Assembly (NCBI RefSeq): GCF_006065315.1
Contig: NZ_CP040749.1
Coordinates: 4,114,001-4,178,000 of the forward strand
Length of the DNA stretch: 64,000 nt
Direction: 5' to 3'
Origin: Aureibaculum algae
GTDB taxonomy: Bacteria; Bacteroidota; Bacteroidia; Flavobacteriales; Flavobacteriaceae
Part shown: piece by piece, positions 33,044-44,045 of the stretch
How the letters are laid out: each line of letters starts with the position of its first letter
How positions within the stretch are numbered: the first letter of the stretch is position 1
Notes under the pieces: generated by a model
Seen by the model: the letters and a program-made list of their open reading frames with translations, nothing else
Database searches by the model: none
What the model was told of the DNA's origin: nothing
Position numbers and translations under genes: made by a program

Positions 33044-34393
33044 ATGGAGATTTTTATTAAGGTATCACAATTTATTCTTAGTTTATCTATTTTAATAGTA
33101 CTACACGAACTAGGGCACTATATACCAGCAAAAATATTTAAAACACGCGTCGAAAAATTCTATTTATTTTTTGATTATAAGTTCTCACTTTTTAAAAAGA
33201 AAATTGGTGAAACTGTCTATGGTATAGGATGGATACCTCTTGGTGGATATGTAAAAATATCTGGTATGATTGATGAAAGCATGGATACCGAACAAATGCA
33301 GGAAGAACCCAAACCATGGGAGTTTAGATCAAAACCAGCATGGCAACGTTTAATTATTATGTTGGGTGGTGTTACGGTAAATTTTCTTTTAGGAATCTTT
33401 ATATACATTCTAATGATGAACATTTGGGGTGAGCAATATTTACCTAATGAGAATTTAACAGATGGTGTATGGGTTCAAAATGAGTTGGGTGAAGAACTTG
33501 GCTTACAAACTGGAGATAAAATACTAACCATTGATGGCGAAAAAATTCAAAAATTCCGCGATCTTTTTCTAGAATTTATAAACGGCAATGCGTATACGAT
33601 AGAAAGAAATGGTGAAGTAATTGAGAAAGATATTCCGGTTGATTTCATCTCCAAATTGGTTGATGGAGAAAAAGAAGATGCCAATTTTTTATCACCAAGA
33701 ATACCTTTTTTTATAGGTAAAGTAATTGACACCTTGCAAAATGCAAATAGTGGCTTACAACCAAAAGATATTGTTGTAGCCATTAATAAAAGACCTATCA
33801 AATACTTTGATGAGGTTGATGCTGAATTCAGTAAACATAAAAATGAAAAAGTTACGCTCACCGTTAAACGAGACAACAGTACAGAAGATATTGATGTAAC
33901 ATTAGATAATGATGGTAAAATTGGTGTACAACTTGCGATGATGCCTCAAAGTGATATGGAAAAATTAGGGTATTATAAATTTGAAACCAAAACTTACACG
34001 TTTATCGAAGCTATACCCGCTGGAATGAATAAGGCCTGGACAACGTTTTCGAGCTATTTAAAACAACTTAAAAAAATCTTTAACCCAAGTACTGGTGCTT
34101 ACAAAGGCTTAGGCGGATTTATCTCTATTGGGAGTATTTTTCCATCAACTTGGGATTGGCAAACATTTTTAAGTATTACAGCCTTCTTATCTATAATGTT
34201 AGGGGTAATGAATTTATTACCAATACCTGCTTTAGATGGAGGTCATGTAGTCTTTACATTATATGAAATGATTTCAGGAAGAAAGCCAAGTGATAAATTT
34301 TTAGAGTATGCTCAAATAGCTGGTTTTATCTTTCTAATTGCGTTACTATTATTTGCAAATGGTAATGATATTTATAGGCATTTATTTAAGTAG
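33044..34393 (+). CDS. rseP: RIP metalloprotease RseP (M50)
   Basis: Inner-membrane site-2 protease of 449 aa. The zinc motif HELGH is at residues 21-25 in the first helix, the family motif GIGWIPLGGYVKISGM follows it, and a central region holds PDZ-like segments (EELGLQTGDKILTIDGEKI and NSGLQPKDIVVAINKRPI). The second catalytic motif is NLLPIPALDGGH with the metal-ligand Asp. The protease cleaves anti-sigma factors and signal-peptide remnants in other bacteria. It is monocistronic here: a strong terminator follows 23 bases after the stop. TACATTTG at 33005-33012 could be its -7 element. Confidence 0.95.
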   Translation: MEIFIKVSQFILSLSILIVLHELGHYIPAKIFKTRVEKFYLFFDYKFSLFKKKIGETVYGIGWIPLGGYVKISGMIDESMDTEQMQEEPKPWEFRSKPAWQRLIIMLGGVTVNFLLGIFIYILMMNIWGEQYLPNENLTDGVWVQNELGEELGLQTGDKILTIDGEKIQKFRDLFLEFINGNAYTIERNGEVIEKDIPVDFISKLVDGEKEDANFLSPRIPFFIGKVIDTLQNANSGLQPKDIVVAINKRPIKYFDEVDAEFSKHKNEKVTLTVKRDNSTEDIDVTLDNDGKIGVQLAMMPQSDMEKLGYYKFETKTYTFIEAIPAGMNKAWTTFSSYLKQLKKIFNPSTGAYKGLGGFISIGSIFPSTWDWQTFLSITAFLSIMLGVMNLLPIPALDGGHVVFTLYEMISGRKPSDKFLEYAQIAGFIFLIALLLFANGNDIYRHLFK

Positions 34394-34415
34394 TGTTTAG
34401 GTACAAAAATTATAA

Positions 34416-34450
34416 AAAAAATGCCACTCAAAATTTGAGTGGCATTTTTT
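34416..34450 (+). terminator. Rho-independent terminator after rseP
   Basis: TGCCACTCA (34422-34430) pairs with TGAGTGGCA (34436-34444), flanked by an A6 run on the left and a T6 run on the right, with a 5-base loop. The flanking runs would also let it work on the minus strand. Confidence 0.88.
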
Positions 34451-34931
34451 ATGATATCTGACTCATAAATTAAATTTACTTACCATCTTCTTTTTCTATC
34501 AATTATTTAGCTCTTTCTGCACGCTTAACGCGTCTTTTATAAGAAGATGATAAAAGAGCCTTGACATCTTCCTAACTTCGCTCAAATAAGCTGAATTTTA
34601 ACATGCTCATTGCATCAATTGATAATTCATACCCTGTTTTACAAAATAAAGAGAGCCATACGCATCAGAAGTGGATTCATGGGATTATGAAAACCATCCA
34701 TTTACAGTAACCATAGAAAAGCAATTAACACAAACGTTGTTTTTATTCTCAATTTTTGATTTACTTATTATAGTAACGAGTAGCGGATAAGGCTCCCAAA
34801 AATAAAACGTTTCTTTTAGTATTTTTAAATTTATGAATACAAAATTTAACAAAAATCGGTTGGGCTTTCGACCTGTTGATAGCAAATAAATACACCTATA
34901 TCCTGAGATATTGAGAGGGAGGTTCATTAAA
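34451..34931. other. gene-free stretch between rseP and atpC
   Basis: About 480 bases without a convincing gene. An 80-codon frame on the minus strand (34685-34927) has no family-like sequence and looks like chance. On the minus strand just below 34570, a frame with no start codon ends in SSSYKRRVKRAERAK and a stop at 34504. Its basic, Lys/Arg-rich ending looks like the tail of a real protein, so a decayed gene is possible. No tRNA, inverted-repeat element or promoter was recognised. Confidence 0.5.
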
Positions 34932-34962
34932 AAAACCTCAACGAAATAATCATTGAGGTTTT
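34932..34962 (-). terminator. Rho-independent terminator after atpC
   Basis: AAAACCTCAA (34932-34941) pairs with TTGAGGTTTT (34953-34962), an 11-base loop between them. Read on the minus strand, the hairpin ends in a T-run, as expected for the end of the atpD-atpC operon. Confidence 0.8.
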
Positions 34963-35002
34963 AAAATTCTTATAGAATATTAATTAATTTTAGATAATTG
35001 AC

Positions 35003-35296
35003 TTAATCAGCTAAAATAATTACGTTGTTATCTTTCAATTCAATAGTTCCTGATTTTATAGGAAATATTAAAATTTTATCATCATCAGGATGCTTTGTTA
35101 ATCTTCCTGATAAATCGCTAAACTCTTCATGATCTTGCGTATGTGTATGTACTTTTACAACGCCTTCAATTAATAAAGAAACGATTGGTGCGTGATTCTC
35201 AAGCATTTGAAATTCACCATTAATTCCAGGTACAGATACCGAATCAACATTCGCATTAAATATAACTGCTTCTGGACTTACTATTTCTAATTTCAT
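35003..35296 (-). CDS. atpC: F1Fo ATP synthase epsilon subunit
   Basis: A 97-aa protein with the epsilon N-terminal beta-sandwich (LEIVSPEAVIFNANVDSVSVPG, FQMLENHAPIVSLL). The two C-terminal helices of E. coli epsilon are missing, which is normal for short Bacteroidota epsilon subunits. It follows atpD by 18 bases. The atpD-atpC pair stands alone, apart from the rest of the atp genes, a common arrangement in this phylum. Confidence 0.95.
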   Translation of the reverse strand: MKLEIVSPEAVIFNANVDSVSVPGINGEFQMLENHAPIVSLLIEGVVKVHTHTQDHEEFSDLSGRLTKHPDDDKILIFPIKSGTIELKDNNVIILAD

Positions 35297-35314
35297 GATG
35301 TTTTGATCTTTAGT

Positions 35315-36829
<1,515 letters not shown>

Positions 36830-36921
36830 TTATAATTATTTTGGTTTCAATTTAATTCGAAATTATTGCAATTAATTAACCCTATATAAGGAATGCAATA
36901 TATTCTCGTTTTTACGAAGTG

Positions 36922-36929
36922 CAAAGGTA
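36922..36929 (-). promoter_or_regulatory. -7 element (TACCTTTG) for atpDC
   Basis: On the minus strand a perfect TAnnTTTG match lies 96 bases before the atpD start. No TTG is seen at standard distance, and a long AT-rich leader follows. Confidence 0.4.
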
Positions 36930-37012
36930 AATTATTTATACTTATTCTAAAAGTGTTTTTTTAAATAATTTTTAAATCATAGCACTTTGATTATCAGTAC
37001 TTATTAGATACT

Positions 37013-37044
37013 AAAAAAAAACCTCACTAAAAAGTGAGGTTTTT
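37013..37044 (-). terminator. Rho-independent terminator after the TonB-dependent receptor
   Basis: ACCTCACT (37021-37028) pairs with AGTGAGGT (37033-37040), flanked by an A8 run and a T4 run. On the minus strand it ends in eight T residues, 19 bases after the receptor stop codon. Confidence 0.85.
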
Positions 37045-37062
37045 AAAATTCTTTCTTAATTA

Positions 37063-39918
37063 TTACAAATTAATTACCCAAGAAACATAATACATAGAAC
37101 CTAGTGATCCTGTACCAGGAGCAGCTCTAAATTCTTTTCCTCCAATATTAGTTCCACCTAATTTAAATGTTGATTTCATACGAGGAACAGAATAGTTAAT
37201 TTGAGCATCTACAACGCTTCTAGCATCTATAATAGCATCTGCAAAAGATGATTCCCATAAATACTCATCACTCCATCTATAGTCAACTTTAAAACCAAAG
37301 TTTTTAAATAGACTCGTATTTCCAAAACCAACTTTCACCTTATGCTCAGGAGTATTAAATCCAGCTTCATAATCAGGATCTGTATCTTGATCAAAATCAA
37401 ATTTAGCAAACGTATAGTTAATACCAAAATCAAAAGTACTAAACACTTTAGTATTGATTCCTATAGTAGCACCATATGATGAAATATCTGCTTCTGAATT
37501 CGTATACACTTGAAAGGGTTGGTAATCTCCGTTACCAATAGCTATTAAAGCAGTTGGAATCGGACCTCCTAATTCAGGTGGTAAATTGGTAATGTCTGAA
37601 GCTAAGTTCACACTTCCGTAATGAGGTGAAACTACTGTTTTATTACCGATAAAGTCTTGATATATATTATAATAAGCACTAGCATCTAACATTAACTTAC
37701 CAAAACCAGCTCTATAACCTAATTCAAAAGCTTGAACTCTTTCTGGTTTTACATAAGCAAAATCAGCAACCTCTAATAAGGCTGGATTAGGTGTACCTTG
37801 AGCTGCACTTGCTCCAAAAGCTTGTAACGACGCTAATGTAAATGCGTTTTCATATGCAGCCCTTCCTGATAATTCAACTGTTGCAGGAAAGCCTAAGAAT
37901 TGAGCTGTTGGACTATTATCTAATGGTTTAGAAGTATATCTATCTAGATTATCAGGAGCAGAACCAATTAAAATTGCCTGACCCGCATCTAAACCAATGT
38001 ATTGATCTTGTGTAGTTGGGTTTCTAAATCCTGTTTGATATGAAAATCTTAAATTCCTCGTTTTACCCTCACCTAATGAGTAAGAAATAGAAATTCTTGG
38101 AGAAATATTTCCATCAAAGTTTTGTGCTTTGTCATATCTAACTGATCCTGTAAGTTTCAACCTATCATCAATTAACTTTTTTTGTACTTGCATATAAGCT
38201 CCATATTCGTCATAATGAATTGGACCATCATAATCAGTAAATATAGTACCATTAGAATTCAAAACATATTGTCTGTATGAACCACCAATTTGTATTTCAG
38301 CAAAATCAATTGCTTTATGAAAATTATAATTTCCATCTGCATGATACAATTTTGTTTGATCTTGAAATCTGGCTCCAGTATTTAAATCTGGATCTGAAGT
38401 AATAGCATCTAATTGAGCTTTAAACTCAGGAGTTCCAGGTTGCAAAGTAACATTGGCATCAGCAAACTGTCTAGCACCTGCATGTGCAGCATCTTGTGTT
38501 GACCCCTGTGCAATAGCACCTAAAAACGTTTGAGCATAAGCACCAAACCATTGATTTGCATTTGCTTTGTTCATATTAATACCCGCAAACTTCATATCAT
38601 AAGAATCTCCAGCATCTTCATCAGTAACGTAACCTCTAATAAAAAAGTTATCATTTCTAATTTCAATTTTATGTTGTTGCATAAAGAAATTATTGATATT
38701 GTATCTGTTCGCACCTTGATAGATAGTGTTTCCTATTCCGAATTTTGCATTATAGATCATTTCTAAATCATTTGCAAAAGGCCTGTAATGGAAAGCAAAA
38801 CTAGCCTTAATACTTTCCGCTTCGTAATCGGTTAAGTCTGATTCTTTATAACCAGTTCTAGAGATAGTTTGCTGACCTAAAGCAGACGCAACTGAAGCAG
38901 GAAAACCTGCTCCCAAAGCAGCAGCTTCAAAATCAATTGGTACCGCAACTTCATCTCCATAAATATTTGCTTGATCAAATGATGTAGCATTCCCAACATT
39001 TGAAATTATATCATCCGGATTACCAGCTCCGGCATCAATATATTGATTATAATCAGTAGCATACCATTCAGTACCTTGTAAATAAGATAATGTTGCCTTA
39101 GCAGCAAACTTTTCACTAAATTTATATGCGGCTCTAATTCCAAGATCATAATAAGGATTATCTCCGGCAGCATCTTGCATGGTAAGTCCCGTTTTAAAAT
39201 AAGTACTTATACCGGCATCATCAAAAGGACTTTTACTTGTCATAAAAAGCACACCATTAAAAGCATTTGCACCATATAAGGCAGAAGATGCTCCTGGTAA
39301 TAACTCAACAGTACTGATGTCTAATTCAGACATACCAAGTAAGTTACCTAAGGCAAAATTTAAAGCAGGTGAAGAGTTATCCATTCCATCTACCAGCTGC
39401 ATAAAACGAGTATTAGCGAATGTAGCAAAACCTCTAGTATTAATAGACTTAAAAGTTAAACTACTCGTACTAACATCTACACCTTTCAGATTTTCTAATC
39501 CATTATAAAAACTTTCTGAAGATGTGTTTTTAATATCTCTAGCATCCATACGTTCAATGGTAACTGGAGATTCAAGAATACGCTCTGGTGTTCTAGAGGC
39601 AGAAATAACAACTTCGTCAAGTTGATTACTTTCATTAAGCATAAAATCTAACGTCTGAGTTGCCATGGTAACTTCAGCTGTGACTGACTCTAAACCTAAA
39701 AAACTAGCTTGAATAGAAAATGGTGGTGATTGATCTACCTTTAAAGTGTATAGACCATCAAAATCAGTAGCTGTTCCAATAGTAGAACCTACTACAATAA
39801 TATTAGCACCCGGAACGGGGTCTCCGTTAGAATCTGTTACTGTACCTGAAACCACAGTTTGGGCCCCAATAAAAGTGACAAACAAGAAAGAAAATGCAAG
39901 AGCAAAATACTTATTCAT
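37063..39918 (-). CDS. TonB-dependent outer-membrane receptor
   Basis: Outer-membrane receptor of 951 aa. It has a Sec signal peptide (FLFVTFIGAQ) and a carboxypeptidase-regulatory-like domain (VVSGTVTDSNGDPVPGANI). The plug has LDEVVISASRTPERILESPVTIERMD, a TonB-box-like to plug transition, and LLPGASSALYGANAFNGVLFMTSK. The barrel ends with MYYVSWVINL. The frame is open for 13 more codons upstream, but the ATG at 39918 (MNKYFALAF) starts the signal peptide. No SusD gene or degradative enzyme accompanies it, so it is not a glycan locus, and the substrate is unknown. It is monocistronic with its own terminator. Confidence 0.92.
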   Translation of the reverse strand: MNKYFALAFSFLFVTFIGAQTVVSGTVTDSNGDPVPGANIIVVGSTIGTATDFDGLYTLKVDQSPPFSIQASFLGLESVTAEVTMATQTLDFMLNESNQLDEVVISASRTPERILESPVTIERMDARDIKNTSSESFYNGLENLKGVDVSTSSLTFKSINTRGFATFANTRFMQLVDGMDNSSPALNFALGNLLGMSELDISTVELLPGASSALYGANAFNGVLFMTSKSPFDDAGISTYFKTGLTMQDAAGDNPYYDLGIRAAYKFSEKFAAKATLSYLQGTEWYATDYNQYIDAGAGNPDDIISNVGNATSFDQANIYGDEVAVPIDFEAAALGAGFPASVASALGQQTISRTGYKESDLTDYEAESIKASFAFHYRPFANDLEMIYNAKFGIGNTIYQGANRYNINNFFMQQHKIEIRNDNFFIRGYVTDEDAGDSYDMKFAGINMNKANANQWFGAYAQTFLGAIAQGSTQDAAHAGARQFADANVTLQPGTPEFKAQLDAITSDPDLNTGARFQDQTKLYHADGNYNFHKAIDFAEIQIGGSYRQYVLNSNGTIFTDYDGPIHYDEYGAYMQVQKKLIDDRLKLTGSVRYDKAQNFDGNISPRISISYSLGEGKTRNLRFSYQTGFRNPTTQDQYIGLDAGQAILIGSAPDNLDRYTSKPLDNSPTAQFLGFPATVELSGRAAYENAFTLASLQAFGASAAQGTPNPALLEVADFAYVKPERVQAFELGYRAGFGKLMLDASAYYNIYQDFIGNKTVVSPHYGSVNLASDITNLPPELGGPIPTALIAIGNGDYQPFQVYTNSEADISSYGATIGINTKVFSTFDFGINYTFAKFDFDQDTDPDYEAGFNTPEHKVKVGFGNTSLFKNFGFKVDYRWSDEYLWESSFADAIIDARSVVDAQINYSVPRMKSTFKLGGTNIGGKEFRAAPGTGSLGSMYYVSWVINL

Positions 39919-40013
39919 AATATAATCAATTTGAGTTAATATTGTCGCAAAATACAATATTTTTTAAATAAATATTACGAAATTCAAAATTTTAAGAGCA
40001 TTTTTTTATTAAA

Positions 40014-42740
40014 TCAATACTTTATGATTTTTTTTGAAGTTTCAAATTTTCCTTTTTGGATTTTTAAAACATAAACACCTGAAGATATATGTTTGAATTC
40101 TAGAGACTTATTAAAAGTCGTAGTTTGATTTGTATAATTTCTTGTTAAAACTTGTCTACCATAAATGTCATATAATGAAATTAACACATCATCAAAAGAA
40201 TTTGTCTGAAACGATAATTGTATTTGATTATTAAAAGGATTTGGATAAATAATAAAATCATAAAAGTCATAATCATCAACACTGACCGTTTGATTTGTTT
40301 GACATAATTCTATAGACCAGTCATTTAGCACACCAACATCTCCATGAGAATTATCTACAACTTTTAACTGCCATGTTCCTATTGATGATATTCCATTAAA
40401 GGCAGATAATAAATTTTCCGACTTCGTAATTCCAGAAATTGCTGGTGAAGCATTATTACACGCAAATGAAATTGCCTCATCATCAAAAGTAGCATTAATA
40501 CTCTGCCTTTGCTGCCCTGAAGAACCGCAAGTTCTATCATAAATCAAAATCTCTGTTCCATTAGGTGCTTTTAAAAAAATCTGTAAATCCCACAACCATG
40601 AATGCGAAATATTTAAAGATACATTGACATCGGAAACCAAAAAATTACTAGGTACATTTATTGTAGAAACCACTCCCGCTGTATTTGCATCAGGAATCGT
40701 CTTTGGAATATTAATCGATTGAAATGTTGTACAAGAAGTTTGAAAAGACCCAATAGAAATATTTTCATTATTAACCGCAAAGAAAATATTAGCTACGGCC
40801 TGCACCATTATTCTAACATTAGGTGATGGTGTGTTTGGAACAATAATACTTTCACTACCATCATTAGGAGTATTGGCAACCAACACTGTTGGAAAGGTGA
40901 GGCCACCATCTAAGGATAATAAAATATTAACGTGACTTTCATTTATTCCATTACCATCTGTACCAGCAACATCCCAAGTAATAATTTCACTATCATTTTC
41001 AGTCCAAGAAACCCCTGTTGTATTTTGTGAAGTGACAAGAAATGGGCCGGCAACATCATTTACAGTAATTGTAGTATTATCTGAAACGGCCTTACCTTCT
41101 CCAACAACATTATCTCTAACCGTTAATGCAAATTCCATAGTCCTTGAAACACTTGGTAAAACTTCCCAAGTAGAAGTGCTAGTAGATGCTATAGTTTGTA
41201 TATTCGGGAAATACCTATCTTCCTCTAGAGTTGGTGGAAACGAACGAAATATTGCCCCAACGGTTTGTGTAGACGTTGGCGGAATTGAAATTCCACTAAC
41301 TTCGTTATCAATCTGCTCCCAATCATAAGTCAAAGCATCACCATCTAAATCTGCTCCTTGACCTCTTAAAACAAAAGGTGTAGATTTTGGAATAACATAA
41401 TCACTACCTGCATTTACGGTTGGTACATTCAAATTAAACACAAAATTAGAAACAGCCGCACATTGTGACACCCCGTTAATTAAGTTATCATATATTTCAT
41501 TAATACTCACAATATTAAAGTAACTATCACTATTGCTTTGAATATTTTGTTGAGGACCGCATATACCAGCATATCCCATTAAAGTAGATCCACTTCCTGG
41601 CTCTACGGCAGTGGCATTATTTCTATTTCCATTTGCACAATTACCTGCAGTACCATTAAAAGTATGGTTTGCACCAAATTGATGGCCCATTTCATGAGCT
41701 ACATAATCAATATCAAAACTATTACCCACAGGGAGACTAGAACCTGTTACGCCTTTCGCTTTATCAGTATCACAAACCGAAGCGAGATTGGCAACACCAC
41801 CACCTCCCGTGCTAAAAACATGCCCTATATCATAATTGGCAGAACCGATACTACTATTTAAATTATTTTGGTTTTGAATTAACATGGCTGAACCGTTATC
41901 ATTGGTATAAGGATCAGTTCCTGGATCGGTCTCTAAATAAATAATCTGATCATTATTAGCCACTAACTGCATGGTTAAAGCCACATCACGTTCAAAAATT
42001 GGGTTTACTCTATTCATGGTTACTACTATGGCAGAAAGCACAGCACTAATAGAATCCATCCTTGTACTTCCAATACCAACTCCAGCAGCATCAACATGAA
42101 AAGTCGAATATTCTTCAGTGGCTGCAATTGCTAATCTAAAAGTTCGTAGTTTTAAATCGGATGATGAACTTTTTTTAACAACACTCTTAACTTTAGTAAT
42201 TTCGTCTTCAATTGCTGAACACTCAAATGACGTATCGTTGATAACATCCTTTTTATAGTATACACTATATTTCTTTCTATTTTTAGTATAAGGATCAATA
42301 TACATTGTTCCTTTTTCCGGTGACAAGATCATAGCATACATACCTAATGAACTGGTTGTAAAGTGTACACTTGTAGATTTATCATCAACTGCATGTCCGC
42401 GATATGACTTTATAGCTGGAAATTTCTTAGCTAGTTCGGCATCTAAGATTGAACTTTCTTTAACGTTAAATTTAATAAGATTTCCTTCTGCATCTGGAAA
42501 CGTAACAGTTTGAGTTACTTTATTAGATTTTGTATTAAACTGAAGTGTCTTTTTCAACTTTTCAAGATCTAAGGAAAAAAGTTCGAATTTCGTTGATTCA
42601 GTTTTGGCATCAATGAATTGTTCCGTTTTATCTATTGCTGAAACTTTTGACCAAAACTCCTTTTCTTGAGAGAATCCATCAACGCAAACCAGCAATATAA
42701 TTGCTACAGAAAGGAAATAATCGAAATTTTTCTTAGACAT
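40014..42740 (-). CDS. secreted reprolysin-type (M12B-like) metalloprotease with P-domain and T9SS tail
   Basis: Secreted protease of 908 aa with a Sec signal peptide (LVCVDGFSQ) and a propeptide-like region to about residue 190. The metalloprotease domain has the zinc motif HEMGHQFGANH, with His349, Glu350, His353 and His359, followed by a GYAGICG segment in the Met-turn region. A fibronectin/Ig-like region follows (residues about 460-660). A proprotein-convertase P domain comes next (about residues 690-825, ISHSWLWDLQIFLKAPNGT, GTWQLKVVDNSHGDVGVLNDWSIEL). The type A T9SS sorting domain (IIYPNPFNNQ to KKIIKY) closes it. This multi-domain plan is common among Bacteroidota gliding-associated secreted proteases. 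Confidence 0.9.
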   Translation of the reverse strand: MSKKNFDYFLSVAIILLVCVDGFSQEKEFWSKVSAIDKTEQFIDAKTESTKFELFSLDLEKLKKTLQFNTKSNKVTQTVTFPDAEGNLIKFNVKESSILDAELAKKFPAIKSYRGHAVDDKSTSVHFTTSSLGMYAMILSPEKGTMYIDPYTKNRKKYSVYYKKDVINDTSFECSAIEDEITKVKSVVKKSSSSDLKLRTFRLAIAATEEYSTFHVDAAGVGIGSTRMDSISAVLSAIVVTMNRVNPIFERDVALTMQLVANNDQIIYLETDPGTDPYTNDNGSAMLIQNQNNLNSSIGSANYDIGHVFSTGGGGVANLASVCDTDKAKGVTGSSLPVGNSFDIDYVAHEMGHQFGANHTFNGTAGNCANGNRNNATAVEPGSGSTLMGYAGICGPQQNIQSNSDSYFNIVSINEIYDNLINGVSQCAAVSNFVFNLNVPTVNAGSDYVIPKSTPFVLRGQGADLDGDALTYDWEQIDNEVSGISIPPTSTQTVGAIFRSFPPTLEEDRYFPNIQTIASTSTSTWEVLPSVSRTMEFALTVRDNVVGEGKAVSDNTTITVNDVAGPFLVTSQNTTGVSWTENDSEIITWDVAGTDGNGINESHVNILLSLDGGLTFPTVLVANTPNDGSESIIVPNTPSPNVRIMVQAVANIFFAVNNENISIGSFQTSCTTFQSINIPKTIPDANTAGVVSTINVPSNFLVSDVNVSLNISHSWLWDLQIFLKAPNGTEILIYDRTCGSSGQQRQSINATFDDEAISFACNNASPAISGITKSENLLSAFNGISSIGTWQLKVVDNSHGDVGVLNDWSIELCQTNQTVSVDDYDFYDFIIYPNPFNNQIQLSFQTNSFDDVLISLYDIYGRQVLTRNYTNQTTTFNKSLEFKHISSGVYVLKIQKGKFETSKKIIKY

Positions 42741-42759
42741 AAATAATGTAATCCTATAA

Positions 42760-42767
42760 CAAATATA
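42760..42767 (-). promoter_or_regulatory. -7 element (TATATTTG) for the metalloprotease gene
   Basis: On the minus strand a perfect TAnnTTTG match, 20 bases before the start codon at 42740. The leader would be very short. Confidence 0.4.
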
Positions 42768-42814
42768 AAAGAAGTTTTTAAATGAGATTTAATATCTTTA
42801 CCCAAATTGATTCT

Positions 42815-43351
42815 ATGAGGCTTCTAATTATTTGTATTTTAATGATTTTGTTTGCGAATTGTAAAAGCAAATCACATACAATACCAAGTTTAAAAACACC
42901 TCAAAAGCAAACCTTTGAACTAGAAAAATGTGCTATAGACTCAGAGTGTTCCATTGAAATAATACGTAATTCAAGCCTATTAATAAAAAAAGATGAATTA
43001 CAAAATACTTACATTAAATTAGAAAACGGAAACAATACAATTGTTAAATACGAATTCAAAAGAAAAGAGATACCGAACACAGCAGACAGCAACTATAGTG
43101 AATTGATCTATTTTGAGCTTGACAAAAACAACAAACAATTATTTTTGACTAATGGAGCCTTACAAAATGTAAAAATGATATATGGAAGATTCTGTTATTG
43201 CAAAGATGGTACTTCAGGTTACTTTAAGGTAACTCAAGGAAGGCTTAAACTAATTAAAAATGATAAAGAGGTAAGTATTGACTTAAACTTTAAAGTGGGT
43301 AAAATTCCGCAATTACTAACTGAAATAAAAGAGACCCTAACACTTGAATAG
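42815..43351 (+). CDS. hypothetical lipoprotein
   Basis: A 178-aa protein with a clear lipoprotein signal peptide (MRLLIICILMILFANC). The mature part has a cluster of cysteines (CAIDSEC and FCYCKDG) and alternating beta-type segments, with no family I recognise. A start 11 codons earlier at 42782 is possible, but the ATG at 42815 gives a standard signal peptide. It is followed 21 bases later by the interrupted CHAP gene on the same strand, and diverges from the metalloprotease. Confidence 0.65.
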   Translation: MRLLIICILMILFANCKSKSHTIPSLKTPQKQTFELEKCAIDSECSIEIIRNSSLLIKKDELQNTYIKLENGNNTIVKYEFKRKEIPNTADSNYSELIYFELDKNNKQLFLTNGALQNVKMIYGRFCYCKDGTSGYFKVTQGRLKLIKNDKEVSIDLNFKVGKIPQLLTEIKETLTLE

Positions 43352-43372
43352 AATTAACATTCTATAGTTTAA

Positions 43373-43957
43373 ATGACAAAAAAAGTACTACTTGCAATCA
43401 TAATTTTACTAGCCTCTTATTTAACCTTCAATCAAGTAAAAAAAGTAAACTTCAATAATAAATATGAGGTTGGACAACCGATTGACAGTTTAAACAATGT
43501 TATCGTTTTCTTTAACGGTGGGGTTGGTAATGTCGTTCAATGAAACACAAAAGATGGCTACAACCTCGGATTAGAATATCAATGTGTAGAATTTGTTAAA
43601 CGATATTATTATGAACACTACAAACACAAAATGCCCAATAGTTATGGACATGCCATTAGTTTTTATGACAATAGCCTGACCGACAATAAAATAAATAAAC
43701 AACGAAACTTAACACAATTTAGTAACCCTAGTCAATTCAAACCCGCAATAGGTGATTTAATTGTTATGAGAGGTTCACTCTTAAACAAATACGGACATGT
43801 TGCCAAAGTATCAAATCTATTTATGGATAAACTAGAAATTATTCAACAAAATGCAGGTCCGTTTTCTTCGTCAAGAGAAATTTTTGAATTGTCTAAAAAC
43901 AATGGCGGACAATGGGAAATAAAAAACGAAAGCATATTGGGCTGGTTAAGAAAATAA
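43373..43957 (+). pseudogene. CHAP-domain amidase-like gene interrupted by an in-frame TGA
   Basis: The frame from the ATG at 43373 runs in one phase to 43957 (195 codons), broken only by TGA at codon 57 (43541-43543). Upstream are an N-terminal hydrophobic anchor (VLLAIIILLASYLTF) and the start of the domain. Downstream is LGLEYQCVEFVKRYYYEHYK with the CHAP nucleophile Cys71, then GDLIVMRG and YGHVAKV with the catalytic His142. Homologues that I recall have an Arg-Asn or similar pair at the break, so a CGA to TGA change would explain it. An isolated start at 43631 would omit the Cys and could not be active. CHAP proteins cleave peptidoglycan peptides or amides. Confidence 0.8.
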
Positions 43958-44045
43958 AAATCCATTAGTTTTAATTATTTTTGCCTGACAATGATTTAAA
44001 CGATTTACAATAAAAGTATAAATCTGCACCTTTTAAAACAACTTT

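Noticed and set aside
34685..34927. 80-codon minus-strand frame in the rseP-atpC gap
   Set aside because: No signal peptide, domain or family-like pattern, and composition expected of AT-rich non-coding DNA.
43541..43543. TGA read as selenocysteine in the CHAP gene
   Set aside because: The position is not the catalytic Cys, no selenocysteine machinery is seen in the window, and such proteins are not selenoproteins; a simple nonsense change is more likely.
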